DNA of 64,000 nt from Paroedura picta. Lineage: Eukaryota; Chordata; Lepidosauria; Squamata; Gekkonidae. The stretch covers positions 2,505,501-2,569,500 of the forward strand of contig NC_135371.1 in NCBI RefSeq assembly GCF_049243985.1, in the 5' to 3' direction. The translations under genes and the position numbers were made by a program. Positions 1 through 16,111 of the stretch are shown piece by piece. The notes under the pieces were generated by a model. It saw nothing but the letters and a program-made list of their open reading frames with translations. It was not told where the DNA came from and made no database searches. The stretch's first letter is position 1; each line of letters opens with the position of its first letter.

Positions 1-59
1 GAGCCACTCTCTGAATCATCCAGGCATTTCTGCCTTTCCGGGAAGCACAGAATCAGCCT

Positions 60-165
60 GTGCCAGGAAGGAGGACATCTGGAGCACATCTTTCACTGCC
101 TGCAAAGGGGACAGAATTAGGTGGATGAATTTTTACCTCAAGTTCCTATTTTGTTTTATGGGGTG
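60..165 (-). pseudogene. Second, diverged copy of the gene 1 small-exon acceptor region
   Basis: Bases 60-165 resemble 1290-1377 (CTGCCTGCAAA-GGGACAGAAT, then TTACCTCAAGTTCCTATTTTG). On the minus strand this is the acceptor and start of the pre-KRAB small exon. The copied exon hits a stop, so it is a relic. It implies a local duplication of the exon or a neighbouring paralogue to the left. Confidence 0.5.
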
Positions 166-169
166 TTTA

Positions 170-340
170 AAATTGTTGTACTGGTGGATTTGTATTTTTG
201 GGGGTGTTTTAAATTGTTATATGAAGTTTTATTTGTTTAACTTGTTTAAATTGTTATATGATGTTTTATTGTTAACTGCCGCGAGCCAGCTTGCTGGGAG
301 CAGCAGTATACAAATCTAACAAACAAACAAACAAGAGATA
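170..340 (+). mobile_element. Retroposon 3' tail with (AAAC)n end
   Basis: AT-rich TGTTTTAAATTGTTATATG repeats, then CTGCCGCGAGCC and a TATACAAATCTAAC end followed by AAACAAACAAAC. This is the shape of a LINE-type 3' end. Family not assigned. Confidence 0.4.
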
Positions 341-930
341 GCTAGAAGACCGGCCCTCCTCAAGGCCATTAACTTGCTACTTGCTCTGGCAGCTCACCCC
401 AGAGGAAGCTGGAGTGTCAAAAAGTCTAGAGAAGACCTCAGAAGTCTGTCCTGTTCCATCCTCCCAAAACACCTGCCACACACAGGGAGCGTGCCGACAT
501 GCTCGTGTCCAGTTTGGTAGTTTGGTAGACAGGGTGGTCACTGTTGCCACCTTCCTTCCTGGGGCCAGGGGAGACAGTGCTGGCCGGCCTTGGAGAAGCC
601 CAGGAATCGGGGTGCACTGAGAGGACAGGAATACCTGGCTTGTCTGTGTTTGTGTGTATTTTGCAGAGGCTTTTCTTACCACACAGGAGTAAAAGGGACT
701 TAGCCTCTGAGTTGGTTGCTGGCCTCTCAGGTAGATGGGAAGTTGCTACAGGGCTTGTTGTAGAGAGGCAAGTGGATTTGTGTGGCTCTACCTTTACTGC
801 CACCCCAACTTCTGGAGGTAGCCAGTGGCAGCCAAGCAGCTGAACAGGCCTCACAATATTCAATATTCTGACTCCGGCATCCTCCTAATGGCAGCCATTC
901 ACACCTGTGGGAGCCATGAAAGAGCCTTAC

Positions 931-1057
931 CCAGAGAGGCCACGCTCCCGTAGTTCTCCAGCATGACTTCCCTGTAGAGAGCTCTTTGGTCCAGATCCAG
1001 CAAGACCCACTCGGCCTCAGTGAAAAACACAGACACCTCCTCAAAGGAAAATGGAGA
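931..1057 (-). CDS. Gene 1 KRAB-A exon
   Basis: This 127-nt exon has the acceptor ...tttcag and the donor gtaagg. It encodes a KRAB A-box with [33 protein letters not shown] and VASL. Residues of the co-repressor-binding A-box ([14 protein letters not shown]) are present. It enters in phase 0 and leaves in phase 1, like every KRAB exon in this window. Confidence 0.9.
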
Positions 1058-4000
1058 CTGAAAGAAAAAGCAGATTCCCTGGTCATAGACCGTGCCAGGC
1101 AGAGAGTGCTCTCTCAAGGGGGCATCCTGGGAGGGTGCAAGATGTACGCTTGGTATGAGTAAAGGGGATAGGCTCAGAACAGGTGGAGCAAAAGCCTCCC
1201 TGAGAAAGTGGGGGGGGGGGGGGGGCAGCCCATCCTTCATTCATCTCCCCTACCTGTAGCAGAGGTGGAGCAGCCATTTCCATCCCTGTGGAGGGATGGC
1301 ATCTGGACATCTTTTCTCTGCCTGCAAAAGGGACAGAATGAGGCAGATGAATTTTCACCTCAAGTTCCTATTTTGTTGGCTTCTTTGAATAACGCTTCAT
1401 ACATCCCGGTCCCCCCAGTTGTGAAACCTGCTCTTCTTTGTATTCAAGAATATTTGTAATGACTCCTGGTAAACTGTGGAAGAAGCAGAGGAGAAGCACC
1501 ACATAGTCATGATCCAGGTGAGGGGTGTGTGTGTGTGAATAAACGCTGATAATGGGTTTTAGACTTTTGCAAGAGTCAAAATGTGCCCCGTAATCCCTGG
1601 AGGTCAAAGGTCTGCAGCATTCCTGCTGGATGAGAGCAAGAGTCCTGTCTCCCTGCCGGACAGGCCTTCTGACCTGCCCTGGATTCCTGACTGGCAGGGA
1701 AAAGAGGGGACGACGCATCTCGAGGACACGCAGCCCAAAACCTAGATGTGATTTTAGTGCATCAGCCAACCCTCTGGAAACTCTAGGGCAGGGGTAGTCA
1801 ACCTGTGGTCCTCCAGATGTTCATGGACTACAATTCCCATGAGCCCCTGCCAGCAATTGCTCCTGGGAATTGTAGTCCATGAACATCTGGAGGACCACAG
1901 GTTGACTACCCCTGCTCTAGGGTACTATCAAGAGATTTCCAGGCATCTAATGATGCCCTGACCTCACATTTGGGCATCCCTCGCCCAGTGTCCGCTTCCA
2001 GAAGATCACGTGTATGTCAAGTGCTGTCAAGTCACAGCTGACCCCACAAGAATTTAAGACAGGAAACCTTCAGAGGGAGCGTGCCATGGCCTGCCTCTGC
2101 ACAGCAACCCTGCTTTGGCCTTCTTTGGTGGTCTCCCATCCAAGAACTAATCAGGGCTGACCCTGAGATCTCGCGAGATCCAGCCTGGGCCACCCAGGAC
2201 AGGGGAATGTAGAGCAGCCTCGCTTAACTTTTTTTTACCACTGAGAAACCCTGGAAATGTTCTTCAGGCTTTGCGAAACCCCAGAAGTGGTGCCATCGTG
2301 CAGAATGTGGTTGGGGAGCAGAGCTGGGGATACGCCCACCTGGGGCCCCTCCCCTTCCCACCCCCTCCAGGCCCGTCATTGGCCATTTCAGGTGGGGGAC
2401 AGGGCAACAATTTGATCTATGGTCGTATCACCCAATGAATGTTTAACGAATGTAAAAAATATATTAAGAATATTTTAAAAATATATTAAACAAAAAAACA
2501 AACAAACTCCCATCCACTCAGGAAACCCTTGCAGGGTCATCAAGGTGCACTGGTTGAGAAAGCGTGATGTAATACCTAGATTTGACTGTAAGTCCTTCTC
2601 ATGAGCCTCTTGTGGCGCAGAGTGGTAAGGCAGCAGAGATGCAGTCTGAAAGCTCTGCCCATGAGGCTGGGAGTTCAATCCCAGCAGCCGGCTCAAGGTT
2701 GACTCAGCCTTCCATCCTTCTGAGGTTGGTAAAATGAGTCCCCAGCTTGCTGGGGGGTAAACGGTAATGACTGGGGAAGGCACTGGCAAACCACCCCGTA
2801 TTGAGTCTGCCATGAAAACGCTAGAGGGCGTCACCCCAAGGGTCAGACATGACCTGGTGCTTGCACAGGGGATACCTTTACCTTTAAGTCCTTCTCATGG
2901 AAGGAAGGTGAGAGAGCCAGCTTGGTGTAGCGGTTAAGAGTGTCGACCTCTAATCTGGAGAAACAGGATTTGATTCCCCGCTCCTCCACATGCTGACAGC
3001 TGGGTAACCTTGGGCTAGTTACAGTCTTGATAGTGCTGTTCTTACAGAGCAGTCCTGTCAGAAGCTCTATCAGCCCCACCTACCCCATAGGGTGCCTGCT
3101 GTGGGAAGAGGCAGAGAAGGCAATTGTAAGCTGCTTTGAGACTCTTTTGGGTAGTGAAAATTGGGGTATAAAAAACAACTTTTTCTGTTTAATGTCAATA
3201 TGAATCTTCTGCCCAACATTCTGACTAGGTACTGCAATTCCATCTGCGCATGTGACACCCTTACCAGTTGACTTGTCCTCTTGAGCATGATCCTGGGCCT
3301 GCTCCTTCTGAGTTTTCTCCTTCTGGGCCTGCTCCAGGTCTTCGGCTTCAGAGGAATTCGCTTCCATCTTCAGGGATGGTCCCCACATCTGAAACAACAG
3401 CAAGGGACACAGATAAGAGAAGGAATGGAACCGGCTGAGGGAAAGGATTCTGTCCCGCTTCTGGACTTTTCACCTCTGCATCGGTCATCAGAGCTGACTT
3501 AAACACCAGGGTTGTTTTCTTCCCAGCCTAGTGAATTATCTAGAAGTCAAAATACCTAAGAAAAGATCAGAATAATACACTAAAGAATTATAGAAAAGAA
3601 CTGAAAGAGGACAGATTTTTTTCCAAGTAGAATCAAATATCTGGCAGGAAGCCTTAAGATAAGGTCATTGCTTGAAGTGAGCAAAGGAAACCCCCTCACC
3701 TGCCTCTTCTCCTCCGCCTGGCTCAGGAGGAAGCCTTCGGCCAGGGCCACCGCCTGGGAGCTGCTCTCTGGCCCGCATCCTCTCACCCAGCCCTGCATCT
3801 CCTGGGGCAGGAGGGCCAGGAACTGCTCCAGGATCACCAGGTCCAGGATCTGCTGCTTGGTGTGCCTCTCCGGCTCCAGCCAGCGGCTGCAGAGTCCATG
3901 GAGCCGGCTGCAAACCTCTCGGGGCCCAGCGGCCTCCTGGTAGCGGAACTGCCGGAAATGTTGGCTGTGCACATCTGACTTCACAGTGTCCTGACCCAGG

Positions 4001-4113
4001 ATCTCTGGCAGAGTTCTTTCCCAGAATTCAACACCACTCCCAGCTTGGGTGGGAAGGGGGCCTTTCCTTGACCTCTTGCCAACTCCAGGTTTTCCTGCGT
4101 CCTGCTCTCCCAT
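931..4113 (-). CDS. Gene 1: SCAN-KRAB zinc-finger gene, 3' part off the left edge
   Basis: Four coding exons are visible on the minus strand: SCAN 3700-4113 (exon reaches 4132), acidic linker 3265-3388, small exon 1254-1321 and KRAB-A 931-1057. All have AG/GT borders and phases 0, 1, 0, 1. The start is taken at the methionine of MGEQD because the same M-x-x-Q start recurs in genes 3, 4, 5 and 6; another ATG lies five codons upstream. No zinc fingers are seen between 931 and 1, so the finger exon must lie outside the window, or the gene lacks one. By family the product is a nuclear SCAN-dimerising, KRAB-type transcriptional repressor. Its first exon is probably near 5627-5803. The orthologue is not identifiable. 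Confidence 0.8.
1789..1914. mobile_element. Palindromic hAT-type MITE with perfect 8-bp TSD
   Basis: Begins CAGGGGTAGTCAACCTGTGG and ends with its inverse complement; both arms carry ACTACAATTCCCA. Flanked by CTCTAGGG on both sides, a hAT-type 8-bp target duplication. The whole element can fold as one hairpin. Confidence 0.92.
2014..2190 (-). mobile_element. 5S-rRNA-derived SINE, antisense
   Basis: GGTGGTCTCCCATCCAAGAA then CTAATCAGGGCTGACCCTG and a GAGATC-CGAGATC end is the complement of the 5S rRNA internal promoter region. It is joined to a GTCAAGTCACAGCTGACCCC tail. This is the composition of reptilian 5S SINEs. Confidence 0.75.
2222..2570. mobile_element. Dispersed repeat (hAT-like, unassigned)
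   Basis: TTTACCACTGAGAAACCCTG, a CTTCAGGCTTTGCGAAACCC segment and TCATTGGCCATT recur at 8328-8860 and 43672-44040, and more weakly at 59840-60030. Family unclear. Confidence 0.45.
2604..2885 (+). mobile_element. Sauria-type SINE with 14-bp TSD
   Basis: tRNA-like head (CCTCTTGTGGCGCAGAGTGG, B-box GTTCAATCC), body CCATGAAAACGCTAGAGGGC and a BovB-like tail ending ACCTTTACCTTTA. Flanked by AAGTCCTTCTCATG at both ends. Confidence 0.92.
2913..3185 (+). mobile_element. tRNA-type SINE (GAGCCAGCTTGGTGTAG family)
   Basis: Head GCCAGCTTGGTGTAGCGGTT, B-box GATTTGATTCC, body CTGCTTTGAGACTC and end GGTATAAAAAACAACTTTTT. This is the commonest SINE in the window. It lies in the gene 1 intron. Confidence 0.88.
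3265..3388 (-). CDS. Gene 1 acidic linker exon
   Basis: The exon starts [20 protein letters not shown] and is Glu/Gln/Lys rich ([11 protein letters not shown]). It has acceptor tttcag and donor gtaagg, is 124 nt long, and ends in phase 1. It is homologous to the MWAPSVKTE linker exons of genes 4, 5 and 6. The small exon that follows (1254-1321, 68 nt) ends [10 protein letters not shown]. Confidence 0.78.
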
Positions 4114-4132
4114 TTCAATCCCCTGCATCCAA
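3700..4132 (-). CDS. Gene 1 SCAN exon
   Basis: The exon runs from a ...ccgcag acceptor to a gtgagg donor. A short acidic N-terminus leads into a complete SCAN domain ([64 protein letters not shown]). SCAN is a leucine-rich dimerisation domain of vertebrate zinc-finger proteins. The second half of the exon is almost base-identical to the other SCAN exons here. Confidence 0.88.
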
Positions 4133-4667
4133 CTGCGGATAGACACCCTTAGTCACGTGGCTATGAAGAGTGGGAGAAAAAGGTATCAAAAAGGCAGGAG
4201 CACAAAGTTAGATCACCAACTGCAGTTAAGAATTACTCCGTAATTGATGCCATTGTGCTACATTACATGCCAAGGGCTCCGTCTCATGGCCAGCTGGATT
4301 CCCAGCCAAAATGACTGTCAAGGGCTTCACCACTGCAAATATCGTGACCGGCTGGGACCTCTGGCAGCTATCAGAGGGGAGTGGACAGACGGGTGCTGAG
4401 CCTCTCCATGTCAGGGTGTAGGGGCTGCATGGATGGAGCAGAGGGAGGCAATAAATACACAGAGAAACACACTGTCACAACCAGGAGATGGCCAGGCACC
4501 TAACCCAACCCCTATGCCTGAGACACCTTTATTTTTGTGAGGGAGAGGGATTGTGGCTGGTGTAAATTTCTTCCTTTCAAAGAAAAAGCCCTTTCTCTTC
4601 CTTTCTGCCGGTCAGGGTAATCGTAGCCCATGCAGATATGAGGCCACCCATGTTCCTCCCTCCAGGG

Positions 4668-5045
4668 CAGTGGTTCTCAACCTGGGGGTCAGGACCCCTT
4701 TCACGGGGGTTACGGCAGGGCAAGCAGCTTGTCCGGGGGGGGGGGGAGGGAGGCGCCATGCACACAACAGCCTTGCGGGGTAGATCGAGACAGAGCGTTC
4801 GTCTGTCTGGAGCAGCAGAAAAGAGCGCGATCAGCACGGTGGGGCAAGAGGCAGAGCTGAACTGAGAAGCCCCCGGGGGAAAAAAACAATTTATATACAA
4901 TCACGAACAATGGATCGTCATGCCATGGATCAGTTTCGGTTTAATTTCTGTGAAAGAACCCTTGCATCATTTTATGGTTGGGGGTCACCATAACATGAGG
5001 AACTGGGCTAAAGGGTCGCGGCATCAGGAAGGTTGAGAACCACTG
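4668..5045. mobile_element. Non-autonomous hAT element, 378 bp
   Basis: Terminal inverted repeats CAGTGGTTCTCAACCTG and its inverse complement at the end (GGTTGAGAACCACTG). 8-bp target duplications CTCCAGGG and CTCCAGAG with one mismatch. Confidence 0.88.
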
Positions 5046-5197
5046 CTCCAGAGCGTCCTGTGAGCACCTGTCTCCCCCCCACTCAGCTCAGTTTTCTGAC
5101 CCCCAACTGTCTCCCCCAGGGCAGGTCTCTCAACCCCAGCTTCTGCCCCCCCCCCCCGCATCAACCCATCCGATCCCTTCTCTCCCTCTCTCTGAAG

Positions 5198-5314
5198 CAG
5201 GGGTAGTCAAACTGCGGCCCTGCAGATGTCCATGGACTACAATTCCCACGAGCCCCTGCCAGCATTCGCTGGCAGGGGCTCATGGGAATTGTAGTCCATG
5301 GACATCTGCAGGGC
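5198..5314. mobile_element. Palindromic hAT MITE, right end lost
   Basis: Left arm CAGGGGTAGTCAAACTGCGG complete; the right arm stops at CATCTGCAGGG. Confidence 0.85.
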
Positions 5315-5626
5315 AGGTCACAAAAAAGAAGCCACAACAAGGGAAGGGCAGTTTAGGGGAGACTCTTTCCCTCTCTGGCCCATTAAGCAGCCATGCAGCA
5401 CCAAGGAATCCCCCTCCCCTCCTAGGGCTGCCCTGGGGGCTCAGGGACCCCCCCCCCCACGAATAGGGAGTTCAATTTCTTTTCCTTTATAAGACTCAGA
5501 TCCTCCCTCTCTGCCCCCCCCCCCCAATGGCTAAGAAAACCACACTTGGGGGGCCATGACCCACAAGCACAGGACCGCAGCATCCCTCATTTGCAAGATT
5601 CAAGATCTCCTCCCCCCACGGCTTAC

Positions 5627-5803
5627 TTCCGAGGAGACCTTCCGGGGATCCGACTGCAGGGCTTGTAACCCCCTGGAAGCCCTTCCTGTTCAGAGGTGCA
5701 CCCCCCCAGGTGAGCCTTTCCTCTCTCCGGCTCCGCCCCCAATCCTGGACCAGCCTCTCTTGCAAGCAGCTCTATCAGTTTAACCCCTTCAGGCCTGCAG
5801 CCA
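5627..5803 (-). promoter_or_regulatory. Gene 1 promoter and first non-coding exon
   Basis: On the minus strand this carries the module shared by the cluster: CTGAAGGGGTTAAA, then a GCAAGAGAGGC box, then GATTGGGGGCGGAGCC, which combines CCAAT-like and GC boxes. A conserved CGGATCCC-GGAAGG tract follows, then a good donor (GGAA|gtaagc). The position and order match the first exons of genes 3, 4, 5 and 6. The exact transcription start cannot be read. Confidence 0.6.
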
Positions 5804-6051
5804 AAGGTCGCAATGTTTCCAGTCGTGTCCTGAAGGATGCTAACCAAGGTCCATCCTGGGACCTTCTGCTGCTCCTGCCCCCAGGTCCCGCCTTGGGCAA
5901 GCCCAATGACCCGGTCACTAGGGAGAAGCATTTCCAATCGGCCTTTCTTGCTCTCCTAAAAAAATTAACAGCCGCCAAACCCAACTTATCCGGCTTCTGG
6001 CAATGTTTAACCTCTGCGGGTGATAACTTGTTGGTTGTTCGGGGCCTCTAT

Positions 6052-6240
6052 TGGGTAACCTTGGGCTAGTCACAGTCCTGTTAGAACTGTTCTCAGAAAA
6101 CAGTTGTGTCAGTGCTCTCTCAGGCCCACCTGCTCATAGGATGTCTGTTGTGGGGGGAGGAAGGGAAGGCAAATGTATGCTAATTTGAGACTCCTTTGGG
6201 CAGTGAAAAGCAGGGTATAAAATCCAAATCTTTTTCTTCT
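6052..6240 (+). mobile_element. tRNA-type SINE, 5' truncated
   Basis: Body from GGGTAACCTTGGGCTAGTCA to GGTATAAAATCCAAATC with a CTTCTTTTTCTTC-like tail; the tRNA head is missing. Confidence 0.8.
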
Positions 6241-6569
6241 CAACCTGTGTTATTTGTAGTTAAAACTATGTTTGTAAGAGGAGTCTTCTGAATTTTACTC
6301 TAGGAAAAATACTTCCCGGCAAAGAAAGAACATGGACACCAAGTGAGTAAAGTTTATGGGATTTTATTAGTGCATAAAACTCTATAGAGGATTTTCTCTT
6401 TTATTCTGATTCAGATTGTTCAAGCTGCATCTCATAGGAAGATACGTTGAGAGCATATAGCTTAGCTTAACCTAAAACATCCTAGCTTAGATTGTATTAA
6501 TTTTAAGACAGCATCAAGCATAGGCAGCACAGAGCATTAAAAAGCAGCATAACATCGCAACGACATAGA

Positions 6570-6945
6570 TTCAAATGGGTCGCCGTGTTGGTCTGAAGTA
6601 GCACAATAAAATCAGAGTCCAGTAGAACCTTTAAAATAAGGTGACCAGATTGTCCCACTTTTGGAGGGACATCTGGGGGCACCTGGCAAATTGTACTTGT
6701 GTTGAAATTAAAAAATAAATATTACAATACTATTTTTGCGTATGAGCTCTATGAACATTTTTGTTGCTCCGTTAAGACCAGATTTTTAATCAAGAACCCC
6801 TCCAATGGTGTCCCACTTTACCAATGTTAAAATCTGGTCACCTTACTTTAAGACCACCTTTCAGTGCTTGCACTCAAAAGCTCGCACCCTCAATAAATCT
6901 TTGTTGGTCTTAAAGGTGCTACTGGACTCTGATTTTATCATTAAC
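6570..6945. mobile_element. Dispersed repeat interrupted by a nested TIR element
   Basis: Outer repeat: GTCGCCGTGTTGGTCTGAAG ... AGTAGAACCTTTAA, resumed after the insert with TTTAAGACC ... CTTTGTTGGTCTTAAAGG. The same outer family appears at 15250-15395, 23232-23365, 33368-33490, 61262-61345 and 62776-62860. Confidence 0.7.
6640..6848. mobile_element. TIR DNA element (AGGTGACCAGATT ends)
   Basis: Nearly perfect inverted ends, TAAGGTGACCAGATT and AATCTGGTCACCTTA, flanked by TTTAA on both sides. Related copies at 22413-22636 and 32553-32763. Superfamily not assigned. Confidence 0.7.
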
Positions 6946-7350
6946 AACGTGGCAGCCTCGGCATCTCACCAATCCCGAAAAGGGCAACGGTTGGCCCAAA
7001 GTCACAGCTAGAAGGCGTTGCCTCCACAAAACTTTGGACACTCTCTGCTGGGCCCCCTCTCTATTCCTTTCGGCTCATCTGCCCACTCTTCTAACTACTC
7101 TAGGATTTCTACCAGCTTGGGGGACATGCCATGATTGGCAAAAATGACCATCTGTAAACAACAACAAGAAAAGGAAACAAACCCAACCTTAAGAAGGGAC
7201 AAGGCTGGGCGAGAGAAAATAGAAATAACTTCTGTATTGATTCATTAATTTATTACCAAGTAGACTGAAATTATATATTTAAAACAGTGGCACCATCCTT
7301 AAAGGGGTGAATGTTGAAGCTAGAAGATTCTGAATATATATAGCCTAATA

Positions 7351-7486
7351 CAGGGGTAGTCAAACTGCGGCCCTCCAGATGTCCATGGACTACAATTCCC
7401 AGGAGCCCCTGTCAGCATTTGCTGGCAGGGGCTCCTGAGAATTGTAGTCCATGGACATCTGGAGGGCCGCAGTTTGACTACCCCTG
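7351..7486. mobile_element. Palindromic hAT MITE, perfect TSD
   Basis: CAGGGGTAGTCAAACTGCGG arms; target duplication GCCTAATA on both sides. Confidence 0.92.
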
Positions 7487-7960
7487 GCCTAATACATGGA
7501 CATGGTTCATGTCTTTTTATCAGTATGATGGGACCAATAATTCAATATATCCAGGTAGATGACCTTGAATGACGTAAAACAAGACCCAATGTGATTCAGC
7601 CTATGAGGCCTTCCTCAGTGGTCAAAGTTTTGTTTATATAAGGACCCTAAATATATAAACATGTATTTAAGCCAAGCTAGGCAGATTAGGAGGCATTCCT
7701 GGTATTTTGTAGGGCAAAATAGCTGCGTTTTGCATGAGCTGTCTTATTCTTAAATGCATACATCCAAGGAATGCAAGTTCAACCGTTCCTTTTGATCATG
7801 GCTATCATAACTCAAGAGTGTGCAAACATCATCAGAAACTCATGTCCTGGCTGGATTTCCCTTGGCCAAGGACACCCCAACTGTACTGGGTCAAGCTGTC
7901 CTGGGCTGCAGCTTATTCCAAATCCCACTCCTACTTTGGCCCCACATTAGTCAATGTGGA

Positions 7961-8150
7961 CCGCCAGAATCAGAGCTGGAAAGGACCTCCAGGATCATCT
8001 AGTCCAACCCCCTGCAGAATACAGGAAACTCACAACCACAAAGACCCCAATTCCATGCCCAGATGATGCCCCCAAATCAGAATCACTGGCCAGTCTGGCC
8101 TGGAAGAAATTCACCTTCTGATCCCAAAATGTCAATGGTGATTCTTTCTG
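7961..8150 (-). mobile_element. CR1-type LINE 3' end
   Basis: On + it begins AGAATCAGAGCTGGAAAGGA then CATCTAGTCCAACCCCCTGC, the antisense of a CR1 3' end. The sense counterpart is at 16785-16915. Confidence 0.75.
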
Positions 8151-8327
8151 ACAGCATCCATATTAGAATGAATCCTTCCATGACAATCCTTCTTCCTTAG
8201 TTTCCCCTAAGCTCCCCCTTCAGGAGGTGGAGCTTCACGATTCAGAGTTACACGGAAATATCATTCAATTTTTACCACTAAGCAGTTTCAGAGAAGGTCA
8301 AGGAAGAGGCCTCTGTGCCATTCTGCT

Positions 8328-9312
8328 TGGGTCAGTGTTTTACCACTGAGAAACCCCAGAAATATTCTTCCCACAAATGGCCAGTGATAGATCTGGGAGG
8401 GGTGGGAAGAGGACGGGCCCCATCCATACAAATCCTGGCCAGCTGAGGCTCCTCGCATATGGTAGTGGGTAAGTACTCTCATTTTAACTTAACTGCAGGG
8501 GGGTACAGGCCTGCTCAAGCCTTGTTTTTGGCATGGGGGGGGGGTCAATGCAGTGGCATAGGCCTGCCCCAGCATGCTCTCTGTGCAGGCTCCCTTTGGT
8601 GAAGAGGAGCAAACTGGTAGCCAGCCCAGAGTGCAGGTATTGTTCTGTTCACCAATCTCCTGAAAATGTTTCTGTGCTGCCACTTCACGTGCTGTGGGAG
8701 TGGCCTGGTGATGTCACATCTGGTGGGAGTGTCTCTAGGGAATGTCACTTCTGCTAACATGTCACTTCCGGGGCGGGGATGGCAGCAGGAAGCTGTGGCT
8801 CGCTGATATCACTTCTGGAGTTCTTCAACGACTGAAAAATGTTTTAGGGGGGGTCTCAACAGTTACAAGGTCGAGAAAAGCTGACATAAAGGATTATCAC
8901 TCTTGCCATGTCTTTGTCCAGTATAACTGCCGCTCTTTTGTTGGGAGGTAGAACTGCTAATTTAGTGGTCAAGCTATCATGAAATATGGTGAATGGAACA
9001 AGAGGAGCAGAGAACTTCGTTCTAAACAGCACCATATTTTAATGCTAAAGGTCTGAGACAGGTGAGTTCATAAGGTAGGACAAATAACTCATAATAAGAA
9101 TTCCAGAACTCCTAGTTGAGGATTAGACATGCCTTCAACAATACCAGTTCAACAGCTGTATAACACAATATCCCCAGCTGATGTCTGGTAAGGGAGGTTC
9201 TGAGGCTGAAGATCTTGCAACCATGGAAATATTTGCATCATCTTCTCCAGTGTGAATTATCTGAGGTGAAACATGGCTTAGAATTCATATGGTTTCTTTC
9301 CTGGGTGAATTT
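8328..9312. other. Region downstream of gene 2, mostly repeat
   Basis: 8328-8860 is another copy of the TTTACCACTGAGAAACCC repeat family. From 8860 to the gene 2 stop I see no gene, only AT-rich sequence that may include the gene 2 3' UTR (minus strand). Confidence 0.4.
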
Positions 9313-14874
<5,562 letters not shown>

Positions 14875-14934
14875 TTGTTTTGATGCAGCTGCCAGCCCTG
14901 AGCGTGGGAAATAAACATTGTACCATCAGAAATT

Positions 14935-15079
<145 letters not shown>

Positions 15080-15554
15080 CCTCCTCCTCTCGCTGTAGGG
15101 AGGTGCCCGGAAGGCCATGCGATGCCTTGGCTCAGAGTAACCAAAGGAACAGGGAGCCTACCCTGGTGGGAAGCGCAGCAGGAGAAGAATAAACTCGCCC
15201 CAAAGGAATCTCAACTGTTTCCTTCTCTGTTCCCCGGGGTGGGCTAGATTCAAATGGGCAGCCGGGTTGGCCCCAAGGGGCACGATCCAATCAGGGTCCA
15301 GGAGCCCCTTGAAGAGTGCTTGCACTCGAAAGCTCACGCCTCGAATAAACCTTTGTTGGTCTTCAAGGTGCTCCTGGACTCTGAATTTATTGCACACAGT
15401 GGGAGTTACTGTGGTTGATCGTTCATATTGTATATTGCCTTTGAGGCTATGTAAAGAATGCAGACCGTTAGTGAAAATGTTGGTACACCTTTTCCGGTTG
15501 TGCAATAATGTTGGCATTTGAGATTTCCTTGTGGAGGTTCAAGAGGGGCGGCCT

Positions 15555-15760
15555 CGAGTGTGGAGAGCCGGGTTTGACTCCCTGCTCCTCCTCCACAGGC
15601 AGCCAGCTGGGTGACCTTGGGCCAGTCCCAGTCCTGATAGAGCTGTTCCCACTGAGCAGTTCTCTCAGAGCTCTCTCAGCCTCACCTCCGTCACCGTTGC
15701 GGGGAGAGGAAAGGAGGGCGATTGTTAGCCCCTTGTGGGCATAAAAGCCAACTCTTCTTC
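15555..15760 (+). mobile_element. tRNA-type SINE, 5' truncated
   Basis: GGTTTGACTCCCTGCTCC to AAAAGCCAACTCTTCTTC. It lies in the 1-kb interval between genes 2 and 3. Confidence 0.82.
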
Positions 15761-15936
15761 CCTAATGTCTAACCCGCTCCCTACACTGAGATGTACGGTC
15801 CTTATAGTAGGTGGATGACTAAGGAGCTCGGATCCGGCTTCAGCCCCCTTCAGCCCCGTGCAGAGTTTGCTCCAGAGGAGCCCCATTGAGCTGCATTAGA
15901 GGGCGGGGCCGACGGGGGGGCATATTTTCCTTTCTC

Positions 15937-16111
15937 TGCAGCCCTGAAAGGGTTAAGGCCACAGAGCCGTTGGCTAGAGAGGCCGAGCAGAGGGGGGGGG
16001 GAAATAGGACCTGTTCCTTTCCTGGGAGGGGTCGCCTCTGAGCTGGGGAAGGGAGCCGGACCATTGCACGGAAAAGCGTGGCAGCCGGATCCCGGGAAGG
16101 TTTCCTTGGGA
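15937..16111 (+). promoter_or_regulatory. Gene 3 promoter and first non-coding exon
   Basis: It holds the cluster module (CTGCAGCCCTGAAAGGGTTAA, then CCACAGAGCC, then GGCTAGAGAGGC) and ends in a GGATCCCGGGAAGG tract with a perfect gtaagt donor at 16112. The surroundings are CpG rich. The next exon is the SCAN exon near 17260. Confidence 0.62.

Noticed and set aside
2911-2990. Possible tRNA gene (A and B box-like motifs)
   Set aside because: The tRNA-like head belongs to a full-length SINE with many related copies here.
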